From: Ichthyophthirius multifiliis
Taxonomy: Eukaryota > Ciliophora > Oligohymenophorea > Hymenostomatida
Assembly: GCF_000220395.1 (NCBI RefSeq)
Contig: NW_004086434.1
Location: forward strand, 62,001 to 126,000
Direction of reading: 5' to 3'
Length of the DNA: 64,000 nucleotides
The first letter of the stretch is position 1; each line of letters begins with the position of its first letter. The notes beneath the pieces are model-generated. The model searched no databases. It worked only from the letters and a program-made list of their open reading frames with translations, and was not told where the DNA came from. Shown here in pieces: positions 1 through 11,065 of the stretch. A program made the translations under genes and the position numbers.

Positions 1-111
1 ATTATTTTTTTGAAAAATAAATTTAATTATTAAAGAAATAAAATATTGATGGTAAAAAAAAATAGCATATAAACCATATAAAAATATTAATTATAATAAT
101 AAATAATATTC

Positions 112-1045
112 TCAAACATTACATTTAGATTCAAAACCTGACATGCTTTAGCTTAATTTAATAGAAATTTCTACAATCTTAGAAGCGTGTAATTAGTTTT
201 ATAAAAAATCCTAGCTTAGCTAAATCATACTTTAATTTAATTAATCACAATTTAAATTAGAGTCGTTCTATTTTCTTAACTTTTTGGTAGTATCTTCATC
301 AGCACAATCTTCATAAAACATCGGATAGCCAGCTCCTCTTCCATAAGTAGCAATTGGTTTTTAGCAAGAAACTCCAATATCTGTGTATCCTTCAGGACAA
401 TCAGGTGAGCAAATACAGCAACCAACAGGATGGAAACCAGGTTTGCATTTAGGATATATTAGAAGCCCACTCTTTTTTTATATTAATTATATATATATAA
501 AAAAATAAAAATAAAAATACTTTTTCACAACCATATTAAGAATTATCTTTTTCACATCTTTATAATGCATTATTTAGATTGAATGAATCTCCGAATTTCC
601 AAGCATAACCAGCCCCACGTCCATAAGGAGCTGCTTTTGCGCAAAAAAGTCCTTAGTCAGTAAATCCTTGAGGGCATAATTATGCACATAAACAACATCC
701 TACATTATATTGACCTTCAGGACATTTAGGATAGGCAATAGCTCCGTAAGGTTCACATTTTTTTTATTCTGCTTCTTCACATCTTTTTAATGCATCAGTT
801 AAGCAATTAGCATTTGAGCATTCTTTCATTAAAGGCTAGAGGCGGCCTGCTACTTTTCCGATATCGGTTATTATGCTTGAGACTTATTTAGACATACAAG
901 AGGTTATTAATTTTGTTATATCTTCGACAGCGTTACCTATTTCGCCGACACAACGTAAAATGTTGCCTTGGAGAGGTTGAGGAGGGGTAAAAGTTAATGC
1001 AAAAGTAAGGAAAAGGGATATTAATATAAGTTTATTTATAATCAT
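112..1045 (-). CDS. Secreted cysteine-rich protein with two tandem modules
   Basis: Reads as about 294 residues in code 6 with one 49-nt GT-AG intron (472-520, phase 0); the stop is TGA at 112-114. The N-terminus MIINKLILISLFLTFALT is a clear signal peptide, so the product is probably secreted or surface-exposed. Two related Cys-rich modules follow, one before and one after the intron. Each has YPKC-x(6)-VGCC-C (CPEGQYNVGCCLC; CKPGFHPVGCCIC), then CPxGxTDxGxxC, then YGRGAGY. The YGRGAGY/CPxGY-type repeat is known to me from ciliate and oomycete secreted proteins of unknown function; I cannot name a function. The first 100 residues carry further Cys and predicted helices. The start is the first ATG and directly precedes the signal peptide. 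Length sums to a multiple of three with the intron removed, so no frameshift is needed. Confident as a gene, not as to role. Confidence 0.85.
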
Positions 1046-1790
1046 TTTTTATGCTTTTTTTTTTTTAATTTTTTTTTTAAATTATTATTATTATTAAGAT
1101 ATTTAAATATATTTTTCTTTGTATTTATGGTCAAATTTAAATTGATGATATCTATATTTCTTTTATATATGGTTTTAATTATTTTATTTTTTTTCCTTAT
1201 TATATTATATTATATTTAAAACAATTGTTTATAATTAATTTTTTATTAAATAAAATATTTTTGATAAATTTAAATACGTTAGATAGGAAATTTACAAACC
1301 ATATTTGTTGAATTTATATTAAAATTATTTTAATTGATTTATAAAAACATAAATATATTTAATTTTATAAAATTATTAATGTTTTAAAATATTTTCTATT
1401 TTTATTTATAAAATATAATTAATATGTATTTTTTTAATTATTTATTATTATTTCTTTATCGAATAATTTATTTTAATTTTAATTTTATTATTATGTATTA
1501 TATTTTTTATCTATATTATATTATATTATCTTTATTATTCATAATATTATTATATTTATTTAATATAATCTATAAATTTTATATATATTTTTTTATTTTT
1601 CTAAAAATATTTATTTATTTATTAAATTATTGTTTTTAATATTTCTTTTATTATTATTTTTCTAATAAAATAAAAAATCAAAAAATAGAATGTTATTTAT
1701 ATTTAAAAATATACCGATAATTAATTTAAAATTATTAACTTAATTAAATTAGAATATTAAAAAACAATAACGATTTATAATTTAAATAAA
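1046..1790. other. Intergenic AT-rich spacer
   Basis: Divergent spacer between two genes transcribed away from each other. Almost pure A/T with many short poly-A and poly-T runs. A 71-codon open stretch at 1424-1639 is Ile/Leu/Tyr/Phe only and is what random AT sequence gives. It must contain both 5' control regions, but I can point to no specific site. Confidence 0.6.
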
Positions 1791-3037
1791 ATGTCATTAA
1801 GATATTCCTTAAACAATTAATATTAATCTACTAAACAAAGCAGAGAAAAATGTGAAGACTAAAATAATTAATAATATTCGGTTGAAAAAATACTTGACTC
1901 TCGTATAAACCCTGAAACTAAAAAATATGAATATTTAATAAAATGGGAATGTAAATATTTTATTTTTTTATTAAATAATAAAAAATAAGATTATGGAATT
2001 GATGAAAGCACATGGGAACCTTAAGAAAATCTCTATAATGTTCAAAGCCTTATAAAAAAATATGAAAAAAAATAAGCTAAAAAATAATTTAAAAAGATTA
2101 AGAGCTTAACAATAAAATAAAACGATAACAACAATAAATACCAAGAATAATAATAAGGTAAATAAATTTAATAAGACTATCAATTTGAAAACTAAAACTA
2201 AAATTAAAAGAATAGAAATTTATTTATTTGTCAGTACGATAAGAATAAAAAAAGTGTTATAAAAAATATTAAAGAAGAAATAGATGATAATGATGAAAAA
2301 GAATATATATTTGAGAAAATTGTAGATAAAAAAGAAGTAGAAAAAGAATAAATGTATCTAATTAAACTAAAAGGTAAAAATAATATAATTTTTAAATATA
2401 CAAATTATAAACCTTTATTATAAATTAAAAAAAAGATTTACAATAACTCATATGGATTCCTTTGGAAGATTTACGAGTTTTAAAGGAAGAAGTTAAATTA
2501 TTTGATGAAAAAATGCTTAATGAATAATAAAAAAATAATTCGAATGAAAATGAAGGTAATGAAATATAGTTTATAAGAAAAGAAATATACTATGATTCTA
2601 AAAATATATCTAGTTAAATAAAAAAAAATTATAACTAATACCCTTATTTTCAAAAACATTAAGAAATTAATAAATTAAATGAAAAAATTAATTTATTAGA
2701 AACTTAAAAATTATATGATAATGTAAAATTAAAGTAGGAAATATAATAAAAATGTTTTGTCAAATAGAAAAGAAGTTTAGAAGATTTAGAAGAAATTACT
2801 TTAGGAAATTTCAAAACAGACAATATAGAAAAAATTGAAATTGAAAATGAAAATGATAAAGATTTAAAAAATTGTAGATTTGAAGTTTTTTGGAAAAAAA
2901 GAAAAAATGGAATTAAACCTTAATCAGCTTTTTATTCTTTATCTTATTTAAAATTAATAGATTCAAATATTATTATAGAGTATCTATTCAAAAAACTTAA
3001 TGATAGTAAAAAAAATATTAAAAGAAATAGATATTGA
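1791..3037 (+). CDS. HP1-like protein: chromodomain plus chromoshadow-like domain
   Basis: About 381 residues in code 6; introns at 1951-1989 (39 nt) and 2374-2435 (62 nt), and exon lengths sum to a multiple of three. Residues about 30-80 form a chromodomain: YSVEKILDSRINPETKKYEY, then LIKWEYYGIDESTWEPQENL, with the intron inside the KWE/YYG turn. The aromatic cage positions (Y, W, W/Y) that bind methyl-lysine appear to be kept. A basic Q/N/K-rich linker follows. A second, weaker chromo-like segment (YLIKLKDLQQLIWIPLEDLR) is split by intron 2. The C-terminus (FEVFWKKRKNGIKPQSAFYS, then YLKLIDSNIIIEYLFKKL) resembles a chromoshadow domain, as in HP1/Pdd1-type proteins that bind H3K9me3/H3K27me3 and dimerise. 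Nuclear heterochromatin role inferred; in ciliates such proteins act in heterochromatin and in DNA elimination. It could equally be a general HP1. Confidence 0.85.
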
Positions 3038-3394
3038 TTTATATAGAATAATAATATATATAAATATAAATATAAATATAAATAAAAATATAAATATAAA
3101 TATAAAAAATAATATAATTAATTTAAAACTAAATTATATAATATTTATTATTTTTTATATATTATATAATTACAATTATATTAAAATATTTTTTTTTTTT
3201 TAAAATCATCTATATATTTTTTGGTTAATTTTATATCCCATTCTCTTTTTATAATATTAAGTTTTAAATATATCTATTTTATTTATAAATATAATATTTC
3301 TAATATAATTTTTTTTTATTAATATTATTCTTTATTTAGTTTAAATTATTATTAATATAATCCATACAATTACAATTATATCTTTTGTTTTGTT

Positions 3395-3412
3395 TTGGTG
3401 AATTCTTACCAA
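3395..3412. repeat. Short inverted repeat
   Basis: TTGGT...ACCAA arms around GAATTCTT, extended imperfectly to TGTTTTGGT/ACCAAACA. It lies at the left edge of the less AT-rich island. It could be a hairpin or a decayed terminal repeat, but the arms do not match the right-hand hairpin. Confidence 0.35.
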
Positions 3413-3517
3413 ACATCACATCACTTCATTTTTTTTTTTTTTTTATTTTTAATTTTTCTTATGGAATGAGATATAGCCTTTAACTAATATATTATTATCA
3501 AAAGAAATTATTAATTA

Positions 3518-4357
3518 TCATTATAAAAAGATATAAAAGTAGAATTTTTTTCGCGTATTTTTTTATGGATAAAATTAAGAAAATTATTATAAGACTGATT
3601 TATGTTTTAATTTTTGTGTGTACATTTTTAGAAAAAATGGCTTTTTTTTAGAATTTCTAATTAATTATTTTTATTCATTTATATTACTTCATAAAATGGA
3701 ATTAGGCTAATTTAAAATTTTTGCAAATTCATTTTTTTTCATTCTTATCACTTATAAATTATTTTTTAAATAAGAAAAACTTCCTTTACTATTTTATTAA
3801 AATTATAAATACTTTTTCTTTTTTTCTTTTTATACCAAACCTATATAAATCATTTAAATTAAATTAATTTTAAGTTTTTAGCAAACTAAAGGAATATATA
3901 TAATTAAGAATAATGCCTTTATTGAATTTACTTATTCTAGTCTTACATAATATTTTTTTTTTAATATACCGTAATTATTTTTAAAATGTCTTATTGTTTG
4001 TTCTACACATATAATTATGAGTTTATCTGCAGTATTTATTTTAATTTAATATATATAAGTATATCTCTATAATATATATTTCAGTTCCAATTTTTATATA
4101 ATGTTTTTATGACTAAATATTTATATTATCATCTTTTAATTAATCATTTAAAATACACAAATTTTCGAAATTATATTCTGAGTTTTACTATATGACTTCA
4201 ATAAAATTATCTTTTTTAACTTTTTACATGCTGGATAATTCAATACATTTTACAATTGCTTTTTTTGATTTTCAAGTAAAAAAGTAAAATACTAAGATAA
4301 TTACTTTCTAATTTTTTATTTTAAATTGTATTTAAGAACTTCCTTTAAATATAAATT
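3518..4357 (-). pseudogene. Possible decayed DDE transposase fragment
   Basis: On the minus strand about 220 codons (4357 to 3692) are free of TGA, and after one TGA at 3689-3691 the same frame is open for another 56 codons. The reading has protein-like composition, including LNYPACKKLKKIIL and VEQTIRHFKNNYGIL followed by VNSIKALFLII. The last part is reminiscent of the C-terminal VExxxxxLKxxxxIL...SI motif of PIF/Harbinger and IS5-like DDE transposases; this is a resemblance by eye only. No ATG plus uninterrupted reading exists and upstream sequence (4360-4560) is open in another frame, so it would be broken by an internal stop and at least one frameshift. An overlapping plus-strand open stretch (3565-4020) competes. 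Low confidence in the family. Confidence 0.3.
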
Positions 4358-4760
4358 TCAATGTCATATTATTGCTATAAAGTGGGCTGCTATAACTACT
4401 ATTATTAAAAGTTTTATTAAGAACAAGAAATATCTGTTTTTTTGTTTCAAAGCAACTGCTTATTTAAGTCATTTTATTTTAGTAATTTTAGTAGAAAACT
4501 AAAAAAAACTTTAAAATATAAGAAAGTTTTGAAATTATGGTTACACACTTATTAAAAATATATAAACATGAAAAAATATTCGATATTATATAAAAAAATT
4601 AATCTTGCTTTAAATATTAATGCAGATACACAGAATAAATATATATAAACACATATATATTTTTTATATATAATTTTAAAATTTATAATAAGTTTCATGT
4701 TTTTTTCTTTATAAAAATTTAAGTATTTAATAAGTAAAATCTTCAATTTTTTATGTTTTT

Positions 4761-4794
4761 CAAGTTTTATATATATCTTTATATATAAAACTTG
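4761..4794. repeat. Perfect 13-bp inverted repeat
   Basis: Arms CAAGTTTTATATA (4761-4773) and TATATAAAACTTG (4782-4794) around an 8-nt loop. It could form a hairpin; whether it ends a mobile element or is chance in AT-rich DNA is unknown. Confidence 0.6.
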
Positions 4795-5488
4795 ATAAAC
4801 TTATATAATGTTATAAATTGCAAATAATATTTTTTTTTCTTTAAATAAAAATAAATATTTATATTTATTTTAATTAAAAATATTTTTTTTTGGCATTAAT
4901 TTAAAAAATTATATAAGTTCTTTAAAAATACAATATAATATAAATTACTATAAAATCTTTTGATTAATAAATTAAAACTTTAATTTAGTAAAATAACAAC
5001 TAATGCTTATTTGATTAAAAACAATAAAATTCATAAAAAAATATAGAAAAATTCATAAAAAAATAATAACAAATATTACATAAATTAAATTATAAGTATT
5101 ATGTATGCAAAAATCGTATTTTATTTATAAAACTTTGAATTATTTTAATAATTTTTTTTATAATATATATTTTTTTTTTATTTATTTATAATTATCAAAA
5201 TAAATTAAATATAATATATATTTTCTTTTCATTTAAAATATTTTTATTTATTAATATATTTAATAAATATTTTTTGTTCTTTTTATAATTGAAAATAAAA
5301 AAGCATTAAAATTTTTAAATAGTTATAAAAAACCTAAACGAAGTATAATAGTTTAATATATACTTTCAAAAATATATAAATAAAAAAATAATTTAAATGA
5401 GATTAAATATTATTATATATATTCAAATAATGCTTTTTAATCTAAATTTATAAAATAAGTTATAAACAAGTAAATTTAAATTAAAATT

Positions 5489-8400
5489 ATGTAAATTACT
5501 TTATGTATATTTTATCTCCACTTTTTTGTTTCAACATATTAACAAATATAAAACTGCAAAACTTACAATTAATAAAATCCGAATACTTGTAATTAATGTT
5601 AATCTAATTATTATTTAACAATAAATAATGATTTTTGTTTGAATTCAATAACAAATTGTATTCTATATAAAGACCAATAATTTTGTTCTAAATGTATTTC
5701 GCCTTTTGGAGTTTTTAATCAAAATTAATGCATTAATACGATTCCTTATTGTACTCTTTATTATTAAGGAGTTTCTAATAAATGTTTAGCGTGTGATGAA
5801 TCAAATTTATATTTTTTGGATGTTGAATAAACTAACTGTTTTAATACAATAAAAAATTGTAAGATTTATTAAAATTAATTTTTATGTTTAGAATGTTAAT
5901 GCGGATATTAAATATAAAATGCTTCTTCCTCTTGTCAAGATATAAGAATTTAAAACTGTGAATAACTTTAATGCATTTAAAATACTTAAAAATGCCTCAA
6001 GTGTATATAAGATTTCGGATATGATTAATAAGGCACTTTCTGCTCAAATTATGTTCCGAATTGTGAAATTTATGAAACTAATAATCCTTAATAATGTCAA
6101 AAATGTGGCTTAAATTATGGTTTGAGTTCAGATTTAAAATAATGTTTAAACTCAATCCCAAATTGTGAGAAGTACAAAGTTAATAATAGTATATGTGAAT
6201 ATTGTAAATATGATTTTTTTTTAAATGAAAATTAAAATAGTTGTTTTAATTAAATTCCTAATTGCATTTTGTATATAAATGAGTTTTCGTGTAAGCAATG
6301 TAAATTGAATTTTTCTTTGAATTTTAATAATTCTAAATGTTTTAATAATACTATTTAAAATTGCAAAATTTACCAAACTGAAAGTACTTGTAATTCTTGT
6401 GAAGATTAATTTTTTTTATAAAAAGATCTTTCTATGTGTTTTAATAGTATAAAAAATTGCATTTTGTATGAAAGTTAAAATACTTGTTCTTAGTGTTTAA
6501 ATGGGTTTGTCTATGCAAATATTTAAAAGAGTCTTTGTATTTTGCAAATTTTAAATTGTAAAAATTATTCAATTGAAAATACATAAATATGTTTAGAGTG
6601 TATATCTGGTTTTTAATTAAATTTAAATAAAAATTTATGTTTTAATACAATTGAGTATTGTGCTATTTATAAAAATTAGAACGAATGTTTTTAATGTTAA
6701 TAAGGATTTTAGAATTAAGGGCTGTTTTGTTTTAAAACTGTTATTTTTTGCTAAAAATATGAATAGAAATAATGCGTATAGTGTATAAATAATTACTTGT
6801 TGTATAATAATTAGTGTTATTAGAAAATATAATTTTGCATTAATTAAGTTTAGGATAAATGTATTTAATGTAATGATGGTTATAACTTGGATTAAGGAAA
6901 TTTTTTATGTTTTAATTAAATACCTTTTTGTAAAATTTATTTAAATGAAAGTTAATGCGAAGTATGCGAGTTTCCTTATTAATTAAATTTTAAAAGATTA
7001 TGTGCATGTTAATTTGGATATTATTAAGATGAAAATAACATTTGCTAAAGTATATATTATTTTTGATATATATTAATATTATATTTTTTTATTTTAAAAA
7101 AAGAATGTCCTTTTTAATGTTCTAATAATAGTGGTTGTGTGTATTAAGGAAATTAAATATTTTGTTCTATTTGTAGAGGAAATAGAAATAAATAAAATGG
7201 ATTATGTGTTTGTCCAAATTATTATTTTGATGATGGAATAAATGATTTATGTTAATGTTAAAAAAATAAAATAAAAAAATAAATATAATTTAATAAATAA
7301 ATAAAAAAAAAAGAATGTCCATAAAACTGCATATAATGTTATAATAAATAAATATGTAAAAAATGCAAAGGACTTCTATAAATTTTATAAAATCAATGCT
7401 AATGTACTTAAAATTCTATTTAAATAAGCAATTAATAAGACTGCACATGCAATTCTTAAACATACCTTTATTAAAATTAATGTTTAATTTAGTGCCCAAT
7501 AAATACTTTTATATAAAACAAAGAATGCAAACATTGTCATTATAAATGTAAAAAATGTAAAGACGATTCTTCTAATTGTTTAGAATTCACAAATTGTGCT
7601 CCAAATGAATTTTTCGAAGAAAATTAATGTAAAAAATGCCCTTTTCCATGTAATTAATGTTCAAATTAATTTACGTGTATTTCTTGTATTGAAGGATATT
7701 TTTTTTGGGAAAATACTTGTCTAGTTTTATGTCCTGATAGTTTTTTTTAAAATTATGAAAAATGTGAACCTTGTCCTTAGTTTTGTACTAAATGTATTAG
7801 TTAAAATAATTGTTTGGAATGTCAAAGTTTTACGTTTTTAGATTCTGTTTAGAATGTTTGTATATTAGAATGTCCTGAAGGCTTTTTTGGAATAAATAAT
7901 TAATGCCAAAAATGTGATATTAAATGTAAAAAATGCTTTGGAAGTTTAAATAATTCATGCCTAGAATGCTCTAAAGGTTTTTTTTTGTAAAATTAAATGT
8001 GTTAAGAGAAATGTCTTAGTGGGTTTTGGGAAAATAGTATGAATGGTTAGTGTGAAAAATGTCATATATAATAATTTTAGCATTTAAGTTGTGAAAATTT
8101 GGTTTATGGGGTTTTAGTAAAAGATGCTAATTTAAGAAATGTTTTTTATTTTATTTTCTCTTAAGATGTTTTTTTTATTTAGGACAAAAATTCAATAAAT
8201 GAGGCGTTTTACATTATTGTTTCGGATTAGATTTAGTTCTAATATAATGTTTTGTAAATTAAATAAAATAAATTTTAAATTCAATTAGAATTAGAATAAA
8301 AAGTTTTCGAAATCAATCTTTAAGTCTAAATTAATAAAAATTATGTTATTTATGATTCTAAATTAAATAATATTTCTTCGCATTTAAATTAAGTTATTTA

Positions 8401-10481
8401 TACTTATACTATACCAGCTAATTATTAAGTATAAAAAAATATACTATTTTTTTTTTTTCTAATTTTTTAAATTAGTTGTAAAATTTGAAAGATTATAGAT
8501 ACAAAATAAATATTATAATAAGTATTTTTGGATGTATATTGCTTTTTTTTCAATTTTTAGTGATCGGTTTATAGATATAGTTTAGTTTGGATAAATTGTT
8601 TATTTTACTGTTTTTTTAAATATTGGGTTTTTAGAAAATCTGGAAGTTTTTTTATAAGCTTTTAGTATTTTTAATTTTTATCCTTTTTAAGACTTTTTAA
8701 TTAATAATGTCCCTTTAAATGCATATTTTTAAGGAAACGAAAACTATATTTTAAAAGAGAATATATTTTAAAAAAATTATTAGTTTATAAATAATGGTAT
8801 AGATTTAAAAAGATTTAAAGAAAGAGGAAATTTGAATTCATTGTTTTTTGAAAATGGTATTTTTTATGTTTTTATGATAGTTTTATTGATTATTTTTGAA
8901 TTAATTAAATAAAAAATTAAAAAACAAAGAAATAAAATAAAGCCTGGTACCATAATTGCATTTTAAAAAGTAAAAACTGATTAAAAGGAAGATTTTGTTT
9001 AAATAGATTAAGATTAATAATTTAAAAAAATTAAATTTTTTAATTTAAAACTATATTTTTTAATATTCAAAAAATTTTTATTTTGCCTTTATTTTTTGCT
9101 TCTATTTTATAATTAAGGAGTTATGAAAATATTTTCTTCTCAGAATATTTTAGTTATTTTTTATCTATTTTTGTGATTTTTTATATTTCTTTATTTATTT
9201 ATAAAATCTTTTCTGATAATTTATAATATAGAATTTTTGAAAACAAAAAGAATTTAAATAAAAAGCTCAAATATGTTTTTAAGAAAAACACAAATAATTT
9301 CTAATTGCTTTTATATATTTTGTATATTTCTTTATTAATATTTGTCTATTCTGAACCTATTTTGCTCATTAATTTACTTTTATTTATCTAAATTGGTTAC
9401 TTTTTATTTCTTTTTGCTCTTATTTTTAATAAGTAAAAAAAATTGAATTAAATATAGATATTTTTTGATTTAGGGAAATGCTTTTTCTTTGGTATTTTTT
9501 TCATTATTTCGGTTTTAGAAAGATATATTAATAATTTGAAATCAGATGTAATAAAATAAGAAAAATTATTTTAATAAATAAATAATTTGGGATATGTTTA
9601 ATTAACTTTTATTTGCATAATATTTTTTTTTGGAATAATGCTAACCTTTATAAAATTATACGATTAAAATATTGAAAAAAAGTAATAATAATAAATTAAT
9701 AATATCGATAAATAAACAATAAAAGTAGTAAAATTGAATGTAGAAGAATTAAAAAAAAATAATATCGAAATATTATAAGAAAATATAATTAAATAAAAAA
9801 AAATTCAATTTTAATTTTCGAAAAAAGAAAACTAATAAGATTCTTCACAAAGTCTAATCGGAGTATAAAATATAAAAAACTTTAAAAGAAAATAAATAAT
9901 TGGAACGTAAATTAACTAATTTAGAATAATAATATAAAACAATTTTAAGTAAACTTAATATTTAAAGTGATAATAATATAAGAGTAAGTTAATAAAAAAC
10001 TACTTAATAGAGAATTATTATTGGAGATTAAAACGAAGAATATAATTAGGAAATGTAACCTTCAATTGAAAAGATTTAAATATAAAATAATTCAAAAAAG
10101 GAATAAAAAGAAAATAACTAAAATAATCAATATGAAAAAAAAAAACAATAAAATAATAATGATTTCGAAATTAATTCTTTAAATGAAATTAAAGAAGAAG
10201 AAGAAGAATTACAAGATGAAAAATAAATAGAAAATTAAAAAATAAAAAATACTAGGTCTAATTTAATAGGTATGTAGAGTTAAGCTTTGGTATTTGATAA
10301 TGAAATAAAATATGGATTTGATAGTAAAAAGAAATAGAAAAATTATTAATAAAAAAATGAATAAAAAGACACAGATAATGATGATTAATAAATTGATAAA
10401 GATGAAGATTTTTGGCATTACAATAGAAAATATTTTTAGAAAGAAAATGAAATTAAAATATAATCTTAAAGAAATATGTGA
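5489..10481 (+). CDS. Giant cysteine-rich (furin-like repeat) integral membrane protein
   Basis: About 1620 residues in code 6. The start is ATG at 5489 because a signal peptide (MQITLCIFYLHFFVSTYQQ) follows directly. About 850 residues of Cys-rich repeats (C-x2-C-x(5-8)-G type, e.g. KCPFPCNQCSNQFTCISC, CEKCHIQQ) come next, as in insulin/EGF-receptor Cys-rich and GCC2/GCC3 proteins of ciliates. Then a Cys-free beta-rich ectodomain, a set of about eight hydrophobic segments from about 8.5 to 9.7 kb with the conserved NIGFLENLEVFLQAFSIF block, and a Q/N/E-rich cytoplasmic tail. Introns at 7050-7103 and, less surely, 8429-8498. Two one-base frame changes (about 9115 and 9870-9905) break the reading, but total exon length is a multiple of three, so they cancel. 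A Lys/Gln low-complexity insert (7258-7315) interrupts the repeats. The role is unknown; surface receptor or adhesion is inferred. Confidence 0.85.
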
Positions 10482-10608
10482 AAAACAAAAAATTATATAA
10501 TTATTTATAATATTATTAAAAAGTTTGATTGTTAAAAAATAATTAAAAGTATATTTAATATAAATAATTAAGATTTTGAATTATTAAAAAAAATACACAA
10601 AATATAAA

Positions 10609-10647
<39 letters not shown>

Positions 10648-11065
10648 TATAATTTAATTTTTATTATTCTTGTTTTTTACATTATTATATTATTTTTTTT
10701 ATAAAATATTAATTTATAATACTTTTTTTAATATAATTTTTTTTTTTTTAACATAAGGTCTTTATTTATATTTTTCATAATATATTATAAATAATGAATT
10801 TTAAAATTAATTTTTTTTTTTTATAAATTTTTTATTTTTAAAATATAAATTATTTTTTAATATTTTATATTATAAAATTAGTTAATTAAAATATTTTCAT
10901 AATATAATATTTTAAATATTATTTAATAATTATTATATTTTAATTTAATACGTTTAAAAAAATATTATAAATATTCAAATTTTTATGAAATATAATCAAT
11001 AAAAATATTTTTATTATTTTAATTTTTTATTTATTTTTTTATTAATTAATTTTAAAATATAATAA
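10482..11065. other. Intergenic spacer with (TA)n tract
   Basis: A/T-only spacer between two genes on the same strand. It contains the (TA)n tract listed separately; nothing else is recognisable. Confidence 0.6.
10609..10647. repeat. (TA)n microsatellite
   Basis: About 39 nt of TA repeat with one TTT interruption, just after the end of the Cys-rich membrane gene. Confidence 0.9.

Larger units (their letters stand above)
3038..5488. other. 2.4-kb spacer holding a transposase-like remnant
   Basis: Long gap between the HP1-like gene and the Cys-rich membrane gene. The flanks are nearly pure A/T. The middle (about 3.4-4.6 kb) is visibly less AT-rich, contains an open minus-strand stretch (separate entry) and is bracketed by two hairpins. 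The rest (4.8-5.49 kb) shows no support for a gene in either strand. Confidence 0.5.

Noticed and set aside
1424-1639. 71-codon Tyr/Ile/Phe/Leu frame
   Set aside because: A/T-only spacer sequence; no G or C to create TGA and no domain.
3000-3203. 67-codon frame after the HP1-like gene
   Set aside because: Overlaps the chromoshadow-like exon out of frame and continues into A/T-only spacer.
7363-7545. Separate small Lys/Leu-rich gene
   Set aside because: It is another frame of the Cys-rich membrane gene, whose Cys spacing continues through the region.
10609-10647. (TA)n as replication origin or telomere-proximal element
   Set aside because: Several similar tracts occur throughout the window, including inside introns; no telomeric G4T2/C4A2-type repeat is present.
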